27,466 nt of DNA, taken from contig CAJVPP010000699.1 of NCBI GenBank assembly GCA_910592005.1, positions 1 through 27,466 of the forward strand. The letters are read 5' to 3'. The position numbers were made by a program, and so were the translations under genes. The notes below the pieces were generated by a model. The model saw only the letters and a program-made list of their open reading frames with translations. It was not told the origin of the DNA and searched no databases. The first letter of the stretch is position 1. Every line of letters starts with the position of its first letter. This document shows positions 11,143 through 20,217 of this stretch, one piece after another. Source of the stretch: Funneliformis mosseae (lineage: Eukaryota > Glomeromycota > Glomeromycetes > Glomerales > Glomeraceae).

Positions 11143-13322
11143 TTAATCTTCTAAGTTATACTTAAAAGTGGTTCTATAACTTTGTCCAGTCAGTTTGTTC
11201 TTTGAAGTTGCAACAAATTCCATTTGTCCAAAAGTCAATCCAAATAATACAGGTCTATTGAGACCTGAGCCAGGGAGATCTGCATGAAGTTTTCCTAGAA
11301 GTTTCATGCCGGGGTCATCACAGTATATTCCATCATATTCTCGAGTATAATATATGTAATGGGTTACTTTAGTTTGATTAGGATAAATAGGTACACGAGA
11401 TCTCGTAATCTCTTGATTAACATTCATTTTAGTACCACGTCGAGCCAAAAGGCTGAACTTGGAGATATATCCATCATGGGTCCTTCTGCTTACTGGATCT
11501 CCATTTACCTAATAATAAACGGATTTTTATTCTTAATTAATTCTAGGAATATACAATAAGTAGTATAAAAAAAAAATAATAATAATAAAACTTACCCATT
11601 TATATCTTGATTTGATTCCATAAGTATATTTAAGGACTCTTGAAGAAATGATACATTTCAAATTATCATCATCCCCTATATTATTCAGATTATTTGATTT
11701 TATAGACAATCCATAAATTACTGCTCCACGTGCAATTGCTGCCATAGGTTGAATAGGGACCGAAATATTATTTACTCGATGAAGAAATTCTTGTTTAATT
11801 CTGTTTTGTAAATATCTTGATTCACTAAAACCTCCAACTAAGAACATTGCTGAGCAAGTTTCTTGAGCGTTATCTAGTTGAGCTTTTATCATAAGAAGAA
11901 TTTTTTGGATGACAGGTTCAAATATCAATTTCATGGTTTCAAAATCAATTTCGACTACCCAGTCGTCTAAAGTGTTTATGATATTCTCATCAGTGATATA
12001 TTGTTTTAACACAGGGACAGTATCCTGAATATCCAACTCGTACAGGAAATTTGGATCATCTCCCGTAAAAGGAATTTTGCCAGATTTACAAAAATGTTGA
12101 ATCAGATATTGCATTTGTCCATAATGTTTCTCTTTAAGTGAATCCATAGGCTTGTCTCCGAGCTTTTTCCGTAAATATTTAATAAATTCGGTATCGATAA
12201 AAGTACTTCCACAAAAGTCACCGGTTCTCTCAGTTATTTCACCCAGTTCTTCTTCATTTATGAATTTACGAGTCGTCAAATCTACCGTGCCACCGCCACA
12301 GTCGACAATCATGAAATTGGCTAATGCATTTAAATGATTTAATAAATGAGTCAAAATATTTAAAACAAAATAACTTTCGAACAAAACATACTTCCTGGTT
12401 GTGTAAGACCCTGTTCTATTTTTCATGCAATATACAGCTGCAGCCTCGGCTTAAAATAAAGAAATACGTAAATCAGTTGTTTGAAATAAATTATAAAACT
12501 GTATAGGGTACTCACGTTCCGTAGTGAATTGCAGGTTCTTCGAACATTCGTCTTTAGTTAACCCAGCATCATATACACACATTCTCATAATTGCCTTTGT
12601 CTTTTCGGAAAATTCTGCAGGAACGGTAAGAACCAAAAGAACATGTTCAAAGAAATCGATTTTTGGCCAACGAATTGATATTGTCTCTTTAATTACCTTT
12701 TAAAGAAAATAAATTCATATTGTATGTAAAAATTTAAATACGCGATATCAAATCCAATATACATACCTTTCCGATTTCTCTGATATAATCAGTAATCGCC
12801 TTTTTATAATCAACTGAAAGTTTCGGTTTAAAATTATCCAATATATTTTCCAAATGCAGCTTGAACAATTCGACCGGTTTATTTTCATTATTTCGATTTC
12901 TATCTCGACGATTTGGCTTCTTAACTAAAGCCGGAGCACCCCATGACCTTACATTATTATATTCATCGTCATATTGAAGAACTGTGTTGGTTTTTAATTG
13001 GCCCACTTCTCCATGCCATAAATCGTTTGAACATAGATTTTTCTCTTCTGAAACATGACAATACGTGAATCCAGAGTAGGTCGTACCAAAGTCGAATCCA
13101 ATCACGACGCGAATACTATCCTCGACCTCGAAGAAGCTCTCAGGTTTCGGGATTTCTTCTTTTAATTCCGGACCTTAAATAATATATGAAAAATTTACTT
13201 TTAATTAAGTAATCCAATTGATTTTTCTGATAATCATGCATACTTTTCTTATATTTTCTCCATGACCGTTCAGAAAATTTTTTATTTATTTCATCAGCAT
13301 CAAGCTGTTTAAGTTGCTGCAT
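11143..13322 (-). CDS. Hsp70-B1: HSPA12-like Hsp70 family ATPase with a frame-breaking 8-bp deletion
   Basis: Exons on the minus strand: 13322-13244, 13173-12767, 12696-12516, 12449-12392, 12320-11596, 11508-11143. The first exon encodes a leader with INKKFSERSW. Exon 2 holds GFDFGTTYSG, exon 3 LTVPAEF, exon 5 VDCGGGTVDLT and LVGGFSES, and exon 6 the C-terminal beta-rich domain. Exon 4 is 58 nt where B2 and B3 have 66. The missing 8 bp (CCTTAGAG in B3) shift the frame, so normal splicing ends in a stop shortly after the second phosphate loop. If the 71-nt intron 12391-12321 is kept, the frame is restored without a stop, giving 628 aa with about 23 extra residues. It is therefore either a recent pseudogene or a gene with an exonised intron. 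It is very similar to B2 and B3. Confidence 0.82.
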
Positions 13323-13979
13323 CCTTCAAAGGTTTAAACTTTTGTCGATATTTTTTTAAAGCACGATATTTGATCGTTTATATAGATTACGCATCCATCA
13401 TTTAGTGCTTTTTAACATTTATCAAGTCGGAGTCTTAATTAATCTTATAATGCTCTTGTAAGAACTTTATTATTACATTAAAATTGGAAAAAATACAATG
13501 GAATTAATTGATGCCATTATATGAACTGGAATAGAGTTCATTTCATATCAAACAATCGAATAAAGAAAAAGATTTATCGGTATTTATGTTTAGCAAAGAT
13601 TCCTTTTGTAATTCCTACCAAAAATAATATTTTTAATAATACCAAATAATTTTATCATTCAGTTGTAATTTGACCAAAATTCATTATTTTACTTTGTAAT
13701 TTTTTTTTTATGAATGAAGGTTTTTAAGGTAATTTTCCTACAGATCAATTTGTTGAACAAAAATGTGAAATTAGAATTATCAAAACATATCAATCCAAAA
13801 GGATAATTTATTGGACTGTTTTGCCTATTGGCATTAATTTCTCATACTTATCACGTGAATAACGAAATAAAAATTTATTTAAAGAATTTTTAGTTCAGAA
13901 AATAATATTTTTCGCAATGATATATGATAACATTCATTAAATATACTGTATATATGTCGGAAAAAGAAAGAAAAAAAAT
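13323..13979. other. Spacer between Hsp70-B1 and Hsp70-B2
   Basis: This 657-bp AT-rich spacer lies between the 3' end of B2 and the 5' end of B1, two genes in the same orientation. Apart from the TATA-like element near 13380 I see no gene, RNA or repeat in it. Confidence 0.6.
13371..13386 (-). promoter_or_regulatory. TATA-like promoter element of Hsp70-B1
   Basis: On the minus strand this reads TCTATATAAACGATCA, about 50-60 bp upstream of the B1 ATG at 13322. The same block, with one extra A, lies upstream of B2 at 16330-16311. A TATA box with an attached CGATCAAA-type site is an inference from position and conservation. Confidence 0.6.
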
Positions 13980-15215
13980 CTAATCATCCAAGCTAAACTT
14001 AAAAGTGGTTCTATAGCTTTGTCCAGTCAGTTTGTTCTTTGAATTAGCAATAATTTCCATTTGTCCAAAAGTTAACCCAAATAATACAGGTCTATCAAGA
14101 CCTGAACCAGGAAGATCAATTTGAAGTTCGCCTATAAGTTTCATACCAGGATCATCACAGTATACCCCATCATACTCTCGAGTATAATATACGCTATAAA
14201 GTATTTCTGTTTGATCAGCATAACATGGATGATAAGTCCTCGTAACTTCATTATTGACTTCCATTTTAGTACCACGTTTAGCCAAGCAATCGTACTTTTC
14301 AATATATCCACCATGGGTCTTTCTGCTTATGGGATCGCCGTTTTTCTAATAAAGACGTGATTTTTATTTTTAATTTTATTTACTTTTAGAAATTCAAGTT
14401 TAGTAAATTTAGTATCAAAAATACATACCCATACAGATCTTACTTTAATTCCATAAGTATATTTAAGGATCCTTGAAGAAATTATACATTTCAAATTATC
14501 ATCATTCCCTAAATTATTCAGGTTATTTGATCTTATAGATAATCCATAAATTGCTGCTCCACGTGCGATTGCTGCCATAGGTTGAATAGGGACCGAAATA
14601 TTATTTACTCGATGAAGAAATTCTTCTTTAATTCTTTTTTGTAAATATTTGGATTCACTAAACCCCCCAACTAAGAACATTGCTGAGCAAGTTTCTTGAG
14701 CGTTATCAAGTTGAGCTTTTATCATACGAAGTATATTTTGGACGACAGGCTCGAATATCAATTTCATGGTTTCTAAATCAATTTCAACTATCCAGTCGGC
14801 ATTGTCTAAAGTTTTTCTGATATTCTCGTCAGTAATATATTGTTTTAATTCAGGCACAGTATCCTGAATATCCAACTCGTATAGGAAACTTGGATCATCT
14901 CCCGTAAAAGGAAGTTTGCCAGATTTACAAAATTGTTGAATCAGATATTGCATTTGTCCGTAATGTTTCTCTTTGAATGAATCCATAGGTTTGTCTCCGA
15001 CTATTTTTCGCAAGTATTTAAGAAATTCATCATCAACGAAAGTGCTTCCGCAAAAATCACCGGCTCTTTCGGTTACCTCTCCCAATTGTTTATCGTTTAT
15101 TAATTTACGCGTCGTCAAATCAACTGTGCCACCGCCACAGTCAACTATCATGAAATTAACTAATGTAATAAAAAAAACAGGTAATGAACTCATGAATCTG
15201 TAACATGATTGCAAA

Positions 15216-15262
<47 letters not shown>

Positions 15263-16254
15263 GAGTTTGATTTTAAAAACATACTTCCTGATTGTTCAAG
15301 AGCATGTTCTCTAAGAATATTTTCCATACAATATACAGCCGCAGCTTCAGCTTCAATAAAAAAAAAAAAAAATGAACATCTAAATTATGAAATTTAAATG
15401 AAATTATTTTCCGTTAAGGGTACTTACGTTCCGTAGTGAATTGCAGGTTCGTCGAACATTCCTCTTTGATCAATCCTGCATTATACGCGCAAATTCTCAT
15501 AATTGCTTTTGACTTTTCGGAAAATTCTGCAGGAACGGTAAGAACCAAAAGAACGTGTTTAAAGTAATCGATTTTTGGCCATCGTGTAGTAACCGTGTCT
15601 TTAATTACCTTTAAAAAAAATTTTTTATTCACATGTGAATAATTCAAAATACATAATACATATAATATTCAATGTGAAATGATGCGTACTTTTCCAATTT
15701 CTCTAAAATAATCGGTAATCGCTTTCTTGTAATCAATCGGAAGGTTCGGTTTAAAATTATCTAATATATCTCCTAGATGCAACTTGAACAATTCGACGGG
15801 TTTATTTTCTTTCCTATTTGTATCTCGACGATTTGGCTTTTTGGCTAAAGCTGGAGCACCCCATAATTTTACTTGTTTGTATTTGTCATCATATTGAAGA
15901 ACTGTGTTGGTTTTTAATTGGCCCACTTCTCCATGCCATAAATCGTTTGAACATAGATTTGTCTCTTCCGTAACATGACAATACGCGAATCCAGAGTAGG
16001 TCGTACCAAAGTCGAATCCAATCACGACGCGGATACTATCCTTGACCTCGACGGAGCTTTCAGGTTTAGAGATATATTCCTTTGATTCGGGATCTTAAAA
16101 ATGTGTGAAAAAATAATTTTTGATTCAATTAAGCAACCCAAACGCTTTTATTTTTTTTCCTTGATAATCATACTGTACCTTTTTTTTTGCTCCATGAACG
16201 TTCAGAAAATCTTTTATTTATTTCACTAGTGTTGAGTTCATTAACCTTTTTCAT
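13980..16254 (-). CDS. Hsp70-B2: HSPA12-like Hsp70 family ATPase, 6 exons
   Basis: Exons on the minus strand: 16254-16179, 16093-15690, 15608-15428, 15350-15285, 15159-14429, 14345-13980. All have GT-AG borders and consistent phase, for 607 aa. The leader exon encodes EINKRFSERSWSKKK. Exon 2 has GFDFGTTYSGFAYC (first phosphate loop), exon 3 LTVPAEF and FTTE, exon 5 VDCGGGTVDLT and LVGGFSES (ATP-site motifs), and the last exon a C-terminal domain of about 120 aa. Intron 4 is enlarged by an uninterrupted A42 run on the plus strand. The frame is intact, so this copy is likely functional as an ATPase. It lacks a signal peptide and a lid/EEVD. A TATA-like box lies about 70 bp upstream. Clients and pathway are unknown. 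Confidence 0.92.
15219..15260. repeat. 42-nt poly-A run inside intron 4 of Hsp70-B2
   Basis: Forty-two consecutive A on the plus strand, so poly-T in the transcript, between donor 15284 and acceptor 15160. It accounts for most of the extra length of this intron (125 nt against 89 in B3 and 71 in B1). Length polymorphism between strains is likely. Confidence 0.9.
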
Positions 16255-16964
16255 CTTTTTAAAATAAATTATTTTGATTTTTATGCATCGGTATCTCTTT
16301 AGAACATGGCATTTGATCGTTTTATATAGATAACGCGCATGTAAACATGTTATATCGATTATCTTTATCTTTATTCATTAAATTCCGTATTCTTTGAAGT
16401 CTTTCTCGTGAGAAGATTACTAGATAAAGTGTAAACCGGACCGGTCATTATACTCCGAAAATCTCGAATTGGGCATATGAAAAATTTATTATTCATTGTT
16501 CAAAATAAGAATGCTAAAATTAGGAATAAGATAATGAAGAATGAACAACATAACTTTGTATTTATCAAATTACGTATTTAATTAAGTAACAAAACAAAGA
16601 ATCAGCTGTTGCCGTGATAAAACAATGTTTAACAATGAATTTTGGGTTTTCATTTTATATAGAGTTAAGATGGACGTATTTTTTTTCCCACATGTGATTG
16701 ACAAATGTGATAATTGGGAATAGCTGAAGCCAATATAGGAAAAGAAATAATCAATCTTTACCGACCGGTATTTAAGCCTATCATAATGAAACATTTTAGG
16801 AAGAATAATGAAAAAGGATCATTTTTAACCAAAATTCATTGTATCGCAGAGGTTATCATCGTACATTGTTATACAAGTTACTATTCCTTTTTCGAATTAT
16901 TGATAAATACACAAAAAATTTCAACAAGCAAGATTAAAAAATTTTCCTTTACTAACAATAAAAT
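16255..16964. promoter_or_regulatory. Divergent promoter region between Hsp70-B2 and the coiled-coil gene
   Basis: This 710-bp spacer holds the 5' ends of two divergent genes. Besides the B2 TATA-like element, a TATTTAAG lies near 16768 on the plus strand, about 200 bp upstream of the coiled-coil gene's ATG. Two related CCGG-containing motifs are visible: ACCGGACCGGT near 16435 and ACCGACCGGTA near 16760. Their function is unknown. No gene is supported here. Confidence 0.5.
16311..16330 (-). promoter_or_regulatory. TATA-like promoter element of Hsp70-B2
   Basis: On the minus strand this reads TCTATATAAAACGATCAAAT, roughly 60-75 bp upstream of the B2 ATG at 16254. It matches the element upstream of B1, in an otherwise diverged spacer. 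Confidence 0.6.
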
Positions 16965-19763
16965 ATGCCACAAGAAGATTATGATCCTATGGATGTCGAT
17001 ATATGGCAAATATGTAATAATAACCGCACGTTATTATTACACAACGCGCAACAAACGTATGAAGTACGTTTGCCTAATTTTGATATACCTAACATTGATT
17101 TAATAAAATTTGACAGCAAATCAAATGAAGAAAAACAAATGTTAATTGAGGAAAATAAACGAATTTCAACGGAAAATGAACAAATTAAAAGTTATCTTGG
17201 TGATCAGTGTAGACAAATTGACGTCTTGAATAATCAAATCAATAAGTTAAAACAAGATATTCAAGATAGGGACGAAGTTATTTGCGAACTAAAACCTTAT
17301 AAAGATATTTGTTCAACTTCTGAAAGAAAAATTGAATCTTATGAACGTGATTATATGAGAAATAAAGATGAAATACAAACTTTACAAAATAATCTCAACA
17401 GTAAAGATCATGAAATTAATGAGTTAAAAGTAGAAATATTGTCATTAGATGAGGTAATTAATGAATTAACAGAAAATAACAAAACCTTAAAGGATGATAT
17501 TAAGGATCTTAAAGAAAAGAACAAAACTTTAAATGATGAAAATGGCGAATGGCAAAATGTTATTGGCAAAGCAACAACCTTTTCTTTAAGTGATGATGAT
17601 GAAAATCACACCGTTCAGCTTGTAAAAGATATTACAACATTACAAAGTATGATTGAAAATTATGTTGGAACTTTGAGAAAGGTTGACGTAGACTTTGGCG
17701 AAGTAAATAGACTATTACGCTGCCATGGGTGTAAAGTAGAAGTAAAATCTACCCAAGAAAATGACTTACCACTCGTAAAAGCTGTTTTACAGTGTTATGT
17801 TTTGGATGAGCTAATTGATAATGCGAATTCTCTTTTTAAAAAAAATGATTGTTTGGAAACTAAAATTTATAATCAAACTAAGAGTATCCTTGATTTATTA
17901 AATCAATGTTTAAGATCACGTGATGAAACCAACGAGATAACAAATGCTTTTCCTATTAAACTACGTCAACAAATATTTGGATTTCTTGGTAATCTTGGAT
18001 TTGCAGATACAAATGATCGAATACATGACGTTACAGATCGATTAAACGATTCAATTAACAAAATTCGAATGTTCAAAAGTCCACAAAAGAAAACATTACA
18101 CAATGATATGGCAACTAATTTAGTACGAGAATTTATTAGAATATGTTATTTCCGCTTAAGGGTTCAAGAACCAATTCCCGTACTAAGGTGGTTTTCACAT
18201 GATGAGAAAATAGATCCTAAACTTATGAAAGGGAGATGGGACGATGAAGATGAAGATGAAGAAAATGCCGATGATTTATTTGTAGAAATTTGTTCCTTCC
18301 CTCTTATAGTTTCCAATTATGGAAAAAACAATCAAAAACTTTATACACGTGCTAAAGTCATACACAAATTTAAAATTTCACATGATTCTAATAAAAACTT
18401 AATTGCTACTTCCTTTAATACTATTAAAAATTTTGTTAATGATAACATTTATTCTTTTAAGTCTACGAATGTAGACGCTAATAATTTAAAGAACAACGAC
18501 CCGTATAACAAAACTCAAAAAGCTGTTAATGATCCAAATGATGAAGTTGACAATCAAAATGGTAAAAATGTTAGTCAAAATGATGATGAATTTTTAAAAA
18601 CCAATCAAATTGAAGAAGTTAAAAGTGGTGATGTTTTAGATAATAATCAAATTGATAAAAGTGGAAATGGTGAAGGGGATAGATATAGTAATAAAAATGG
18701 TAGAGGTAAAGACAAAGATGGAGGTAACAACAAAAATGGTATAAATGGAGATAACAATCAAAACGGTAAAAATGGAAATAACAATAATCGAAATAGTAAA
18801 GGTGGAAGTAACAATAGAAATGGTAATGATGGTAATTATAAAGCCAATAATCAAAATGGTGAAGTTGATGGAAATAATAATCAAAATAGAGGTGGAAATA
18901 ACAATCCAAATGATAAAGATGGAAGTGAAAATCCAAATGATAAAGATGGTAACAACAATCGATATGGTAAAGGCGGGGATAACAATCAAAATGGTGAAGG
19001 TGGAGATAACAATCAAAGTGATATAGTTGGAAATAACAATCGAAATGATAAATATGGAAGTAACAATCAAATTTATAAAGGTGAAGATAACAATCAAAAT
19101 GGTAAGGGTGGATATAACAATCGAAATAATAAAGTTGGAAGTGACAAAGATGGTGGCAACAATCGATATAGTAAAGGTGAGGATAACAATCAAAATGGTA
19201 AGGGTGGAGATAACATTCGAAATGGTAAGGGTGGAGATAACAATCGAAATAATAAAGTTGGAAGTGACAATCCAAATGATAGAGATGGTGGCAATAATCA
19301 ATATGATAAAGGTGGAGATAACAATCAAAATGGTGAAGGTGGAGATAACAATCAAAGTGATATAGTTGGAAATAACAATCGAAATGATAAATATGGAAGT
19401 AACAATCCAAATGATAGTGATGGTAGCAACAATCGATATGGTAGAGATAACAATCAAATTTGTAAAGATGGAAATAACTCTAGAAATGATAAAGGTGGAA
19501 GTAACAATCGAAATGTTAAAGATGGAGATAACAACCAAAACGGTAAAGGTGGGGAGAACAATCAGAATGGTAAAGGTGGAGATAACAATCAAAGTGGTAT
19601 AATTGGAAATAACGATCCAAATTATAGGGATGGTGACAACAATCCATATGGTAAAGATGGAATTAATAATAAAAATGGTATGGGTAAAGTTAACAAACAA
19701 AGTGGTAAAGTTAAAAATAAAAATAAAATTAGTAAAGGTAGAAATAGCAAATGGCATAAATGA
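16965..19763 (+). CDS. Uncharacterised coiled-coil protein with Asn/Gly-rich 9-residue repeat tail
   Basis: A single uninterrupted ORF of 932 aa. Residues 1-50 are a short head (MPQEDYDPMDVDIWQ). Residues about 53-195 are strongly heptad-like and rich in Glu, Lys, Asn and Leu, a predicted coiled coil. Residues about 205-475 form a less repetitive, probably globular region with LLRCHGCKVEV, NDLPLVKAVLQCYVLDEL, a helical LRQQIFGFLGNLGF segment, an acidic patch (DDEDEDEENADD) and VEICSFPLIVSNYG. From about 560 to 915 the chain is a degenerate 9-residue repeat of the type GDNNQNGKG, ending in a basic tail. No signal peptide or membrane segment is seen. The globular part resembles what I recall of a large uncharacterised Rhizophagus family; that is memory, not a search. 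AATAAA is at 19923-19928. Function is unknown; the architecture suggests an oligomer with a disordered, possibly condensate-forming tail. Confidence 0.85.
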   Translation: MPQEDYDPMDVDIWQICNNNRTLLLHNAQQTYEVRLPNFDIPNIDLIKFDSKSNEEKQMLIEENKRISTENEQIKSYLGDQCRQIDVLNNQINKLKQDIQDRDEVICELKPYKDICSTSERKIESYERDYMRNKDEIQTLQNNLNSKDHEINELKVEILSLDEVINELTENNKTLKDDIKDLKEKNKTLNDENGEWQNVIGKATTFSLSDDDENHTVQLVKDITTLQSMIENYVGTLRKVDVDFGEVNRLLRCHGCKVEVKSTQENDLPLVKAVLQCYVLDELIDNANSLFKKNDCLETKIYNQTKSILDLLNQCLRSRDETNEITNAFPIKLRQQIFGFLGNLGFADTNDRIHDVTDRLNDSINKIRMFKSPQKKTLHNDMATNLVREFIRICYFRLRVQEPIPVLRWFSHDEKIDPKLMKGRWDDEDEDEENADDLFVEICSFPLIVSNYGKNNQKLYTRAKVIHKFKISHDSNKNLIATSFNTIKNFVNDNIYSFKSTNVDANNLKNNDPYNKTQKAVNDPNDEVDNQNGKNVSQNDDEFLKTNQIEEVKSGDVLDNNQIDKSGNGEGDRYSNKNGRGKDKDGGNNKNGINGDNNQNGKNGNNNNRNSKGGSNNRNGNDGNYKANNQNGEVDGNNNQNRGGNNNPNDKDGSENPNDKDGNNNRYGKGGDNNQNGEGGDNNQSDIVGNNNRNDKYGSNNQIYKGEDNNQNGKGGYNNRNNKVGSDKDGGNNRYSKGEDNNQNGKGGDNIRNGKGGDNNRNNKVGSDNPNDRDGGNNQYDKGGDNNQNGEGGDNNQSDIVGNNNRNDKYGSNNPNDSDGSNNRYGRDNNQICKDGNNSRNDKGGSNNRNVKDGDNNQNGKGGENNQNGKGGDNNQSGIIGNNDPNYRDGDNNPYGKDGINNKNGMGKVNKQSGKVKNKNKISKGRNSKWHK
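18640..19710 (+). repeat. 27-bp coding tandem repeat array (9-residue Asn/Gly unit)
   Basis: About 1.07 kb of degenerate tandem units with period 27 bp, in frame, built around AACAATCAAAATGGTAAAGG-type sequence. Shorter or deviant units show past in-frame indels. A 91-bp stretch is repeated without mismatch at 18978-19068 and 19317-19407, 339 bp apart, which is a higher-order duplication. The array has few stops in other frames, so long spurious ORFs appear on both strands. Confidence 0.88.
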
Positions 19764-20217
19764 AAGATTGGACGGACGTAAATTTAGAAATTTAGTTTAT
19801 ATGTAATCATCATTATTATCTCTATTGTACATTTGTGGATTTGCTATTAAAATCGAGTTCGAACATATATGATCCGTAACGTGATTTTAATAGCTTACCT
19901 TCAATTTATTCTAAAAATATTAAATAAAATAAACAAATTATTTATTTACTAAATCATAAAATGATAGGAATCTGCTTGAAAAGATCAAAAATGAGTTAAT
20001 GGTTTACTTAAGAAGAGCGTAATTAAAAAATAAATTTGACTTTTTTCTGGCAGTCCTTTTTATTGCAAATTTCAATATGAACTTAATAATTACAATATAA
20101 TAAAAATGCGCGTCGTATATTGATCTAAAAATCGAAACTCATTCGTATAGAATTTTTCAAGATAGCATAACATCAAAATGATATTGTTTCAATTTTTTAA
20201 ATTTATTAAATACGGTA
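19764..20217. other. Spacer between convergent coiled-coil gene and Hsp70-B3
   Basis: 454 bp with the 3' ends of both genes. It contains the hairpin at 19843-19894, the AATAAA of the coiled-coil gene (19923-19928), and TTTATT (20201-20206), which is AATAAA for B3 on the minus strand. No coding potential is seen. Confidence 0.6.
19843..19894. repeat. Inverted repeat with perfect 12-bp arms
   Basis: GCTATTAAAATC (19843-19854) and GATTTTAATAGC (19883-19894) are exact reverse complements around a 28-nt loop that itself contains the palindrome GTTCGAAC (19857-19864). It lies about 80 nt past the stop of the coiled-coil gene and upstream of its AATAAA, so it would be in the 3' UTR. It could be a UTR stem or a small element remnant. 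Confidence 0.6.

Noticed and set aside
14327..15214. Hsp70-B2 exon 5 read as one ORF starting at 15214
   Set aside because: The first residues come from intron sequence; the acceptor at 15160 and agreement with B1 and B3 place the exon start at 15159.
16714..17103. 129-codon plus-strand ORF overlapping the start of the coiled-coil gene
   Set aside because: It lies mostly in the AT-rich 5' region, has no motif, and the overlapping 932-codon frame explains the shared part.
18640..19710. CRISPR-like array
   Set aside because: The units are contiguous, degenerate and in frame with a large protein; there are no unique spacers and the locus is eukaryotic.
18636..19757. Long antisense ORFs of 373 and 263 codons over the repeat array
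   Set aside because: A 27-bp repeat with no stop in a given frame stays open by repetition alone; the translations are monotonous and end with the array. The sense frame has the non-repetitive coiled-coil and globular parts.
18745..19806. Chain of plus-strand ORFs in a second frame of the repeat array
   Set aside because: Same cause: stop-poor repeat units read in another frame.
19857..19864. GTTCGAAC as the T-loop of a tRNA gene or a B box
   Set aside because: No acceptor, D or anticodon arms can be formed around it; it is better described as part of the inverted-repeat loop.
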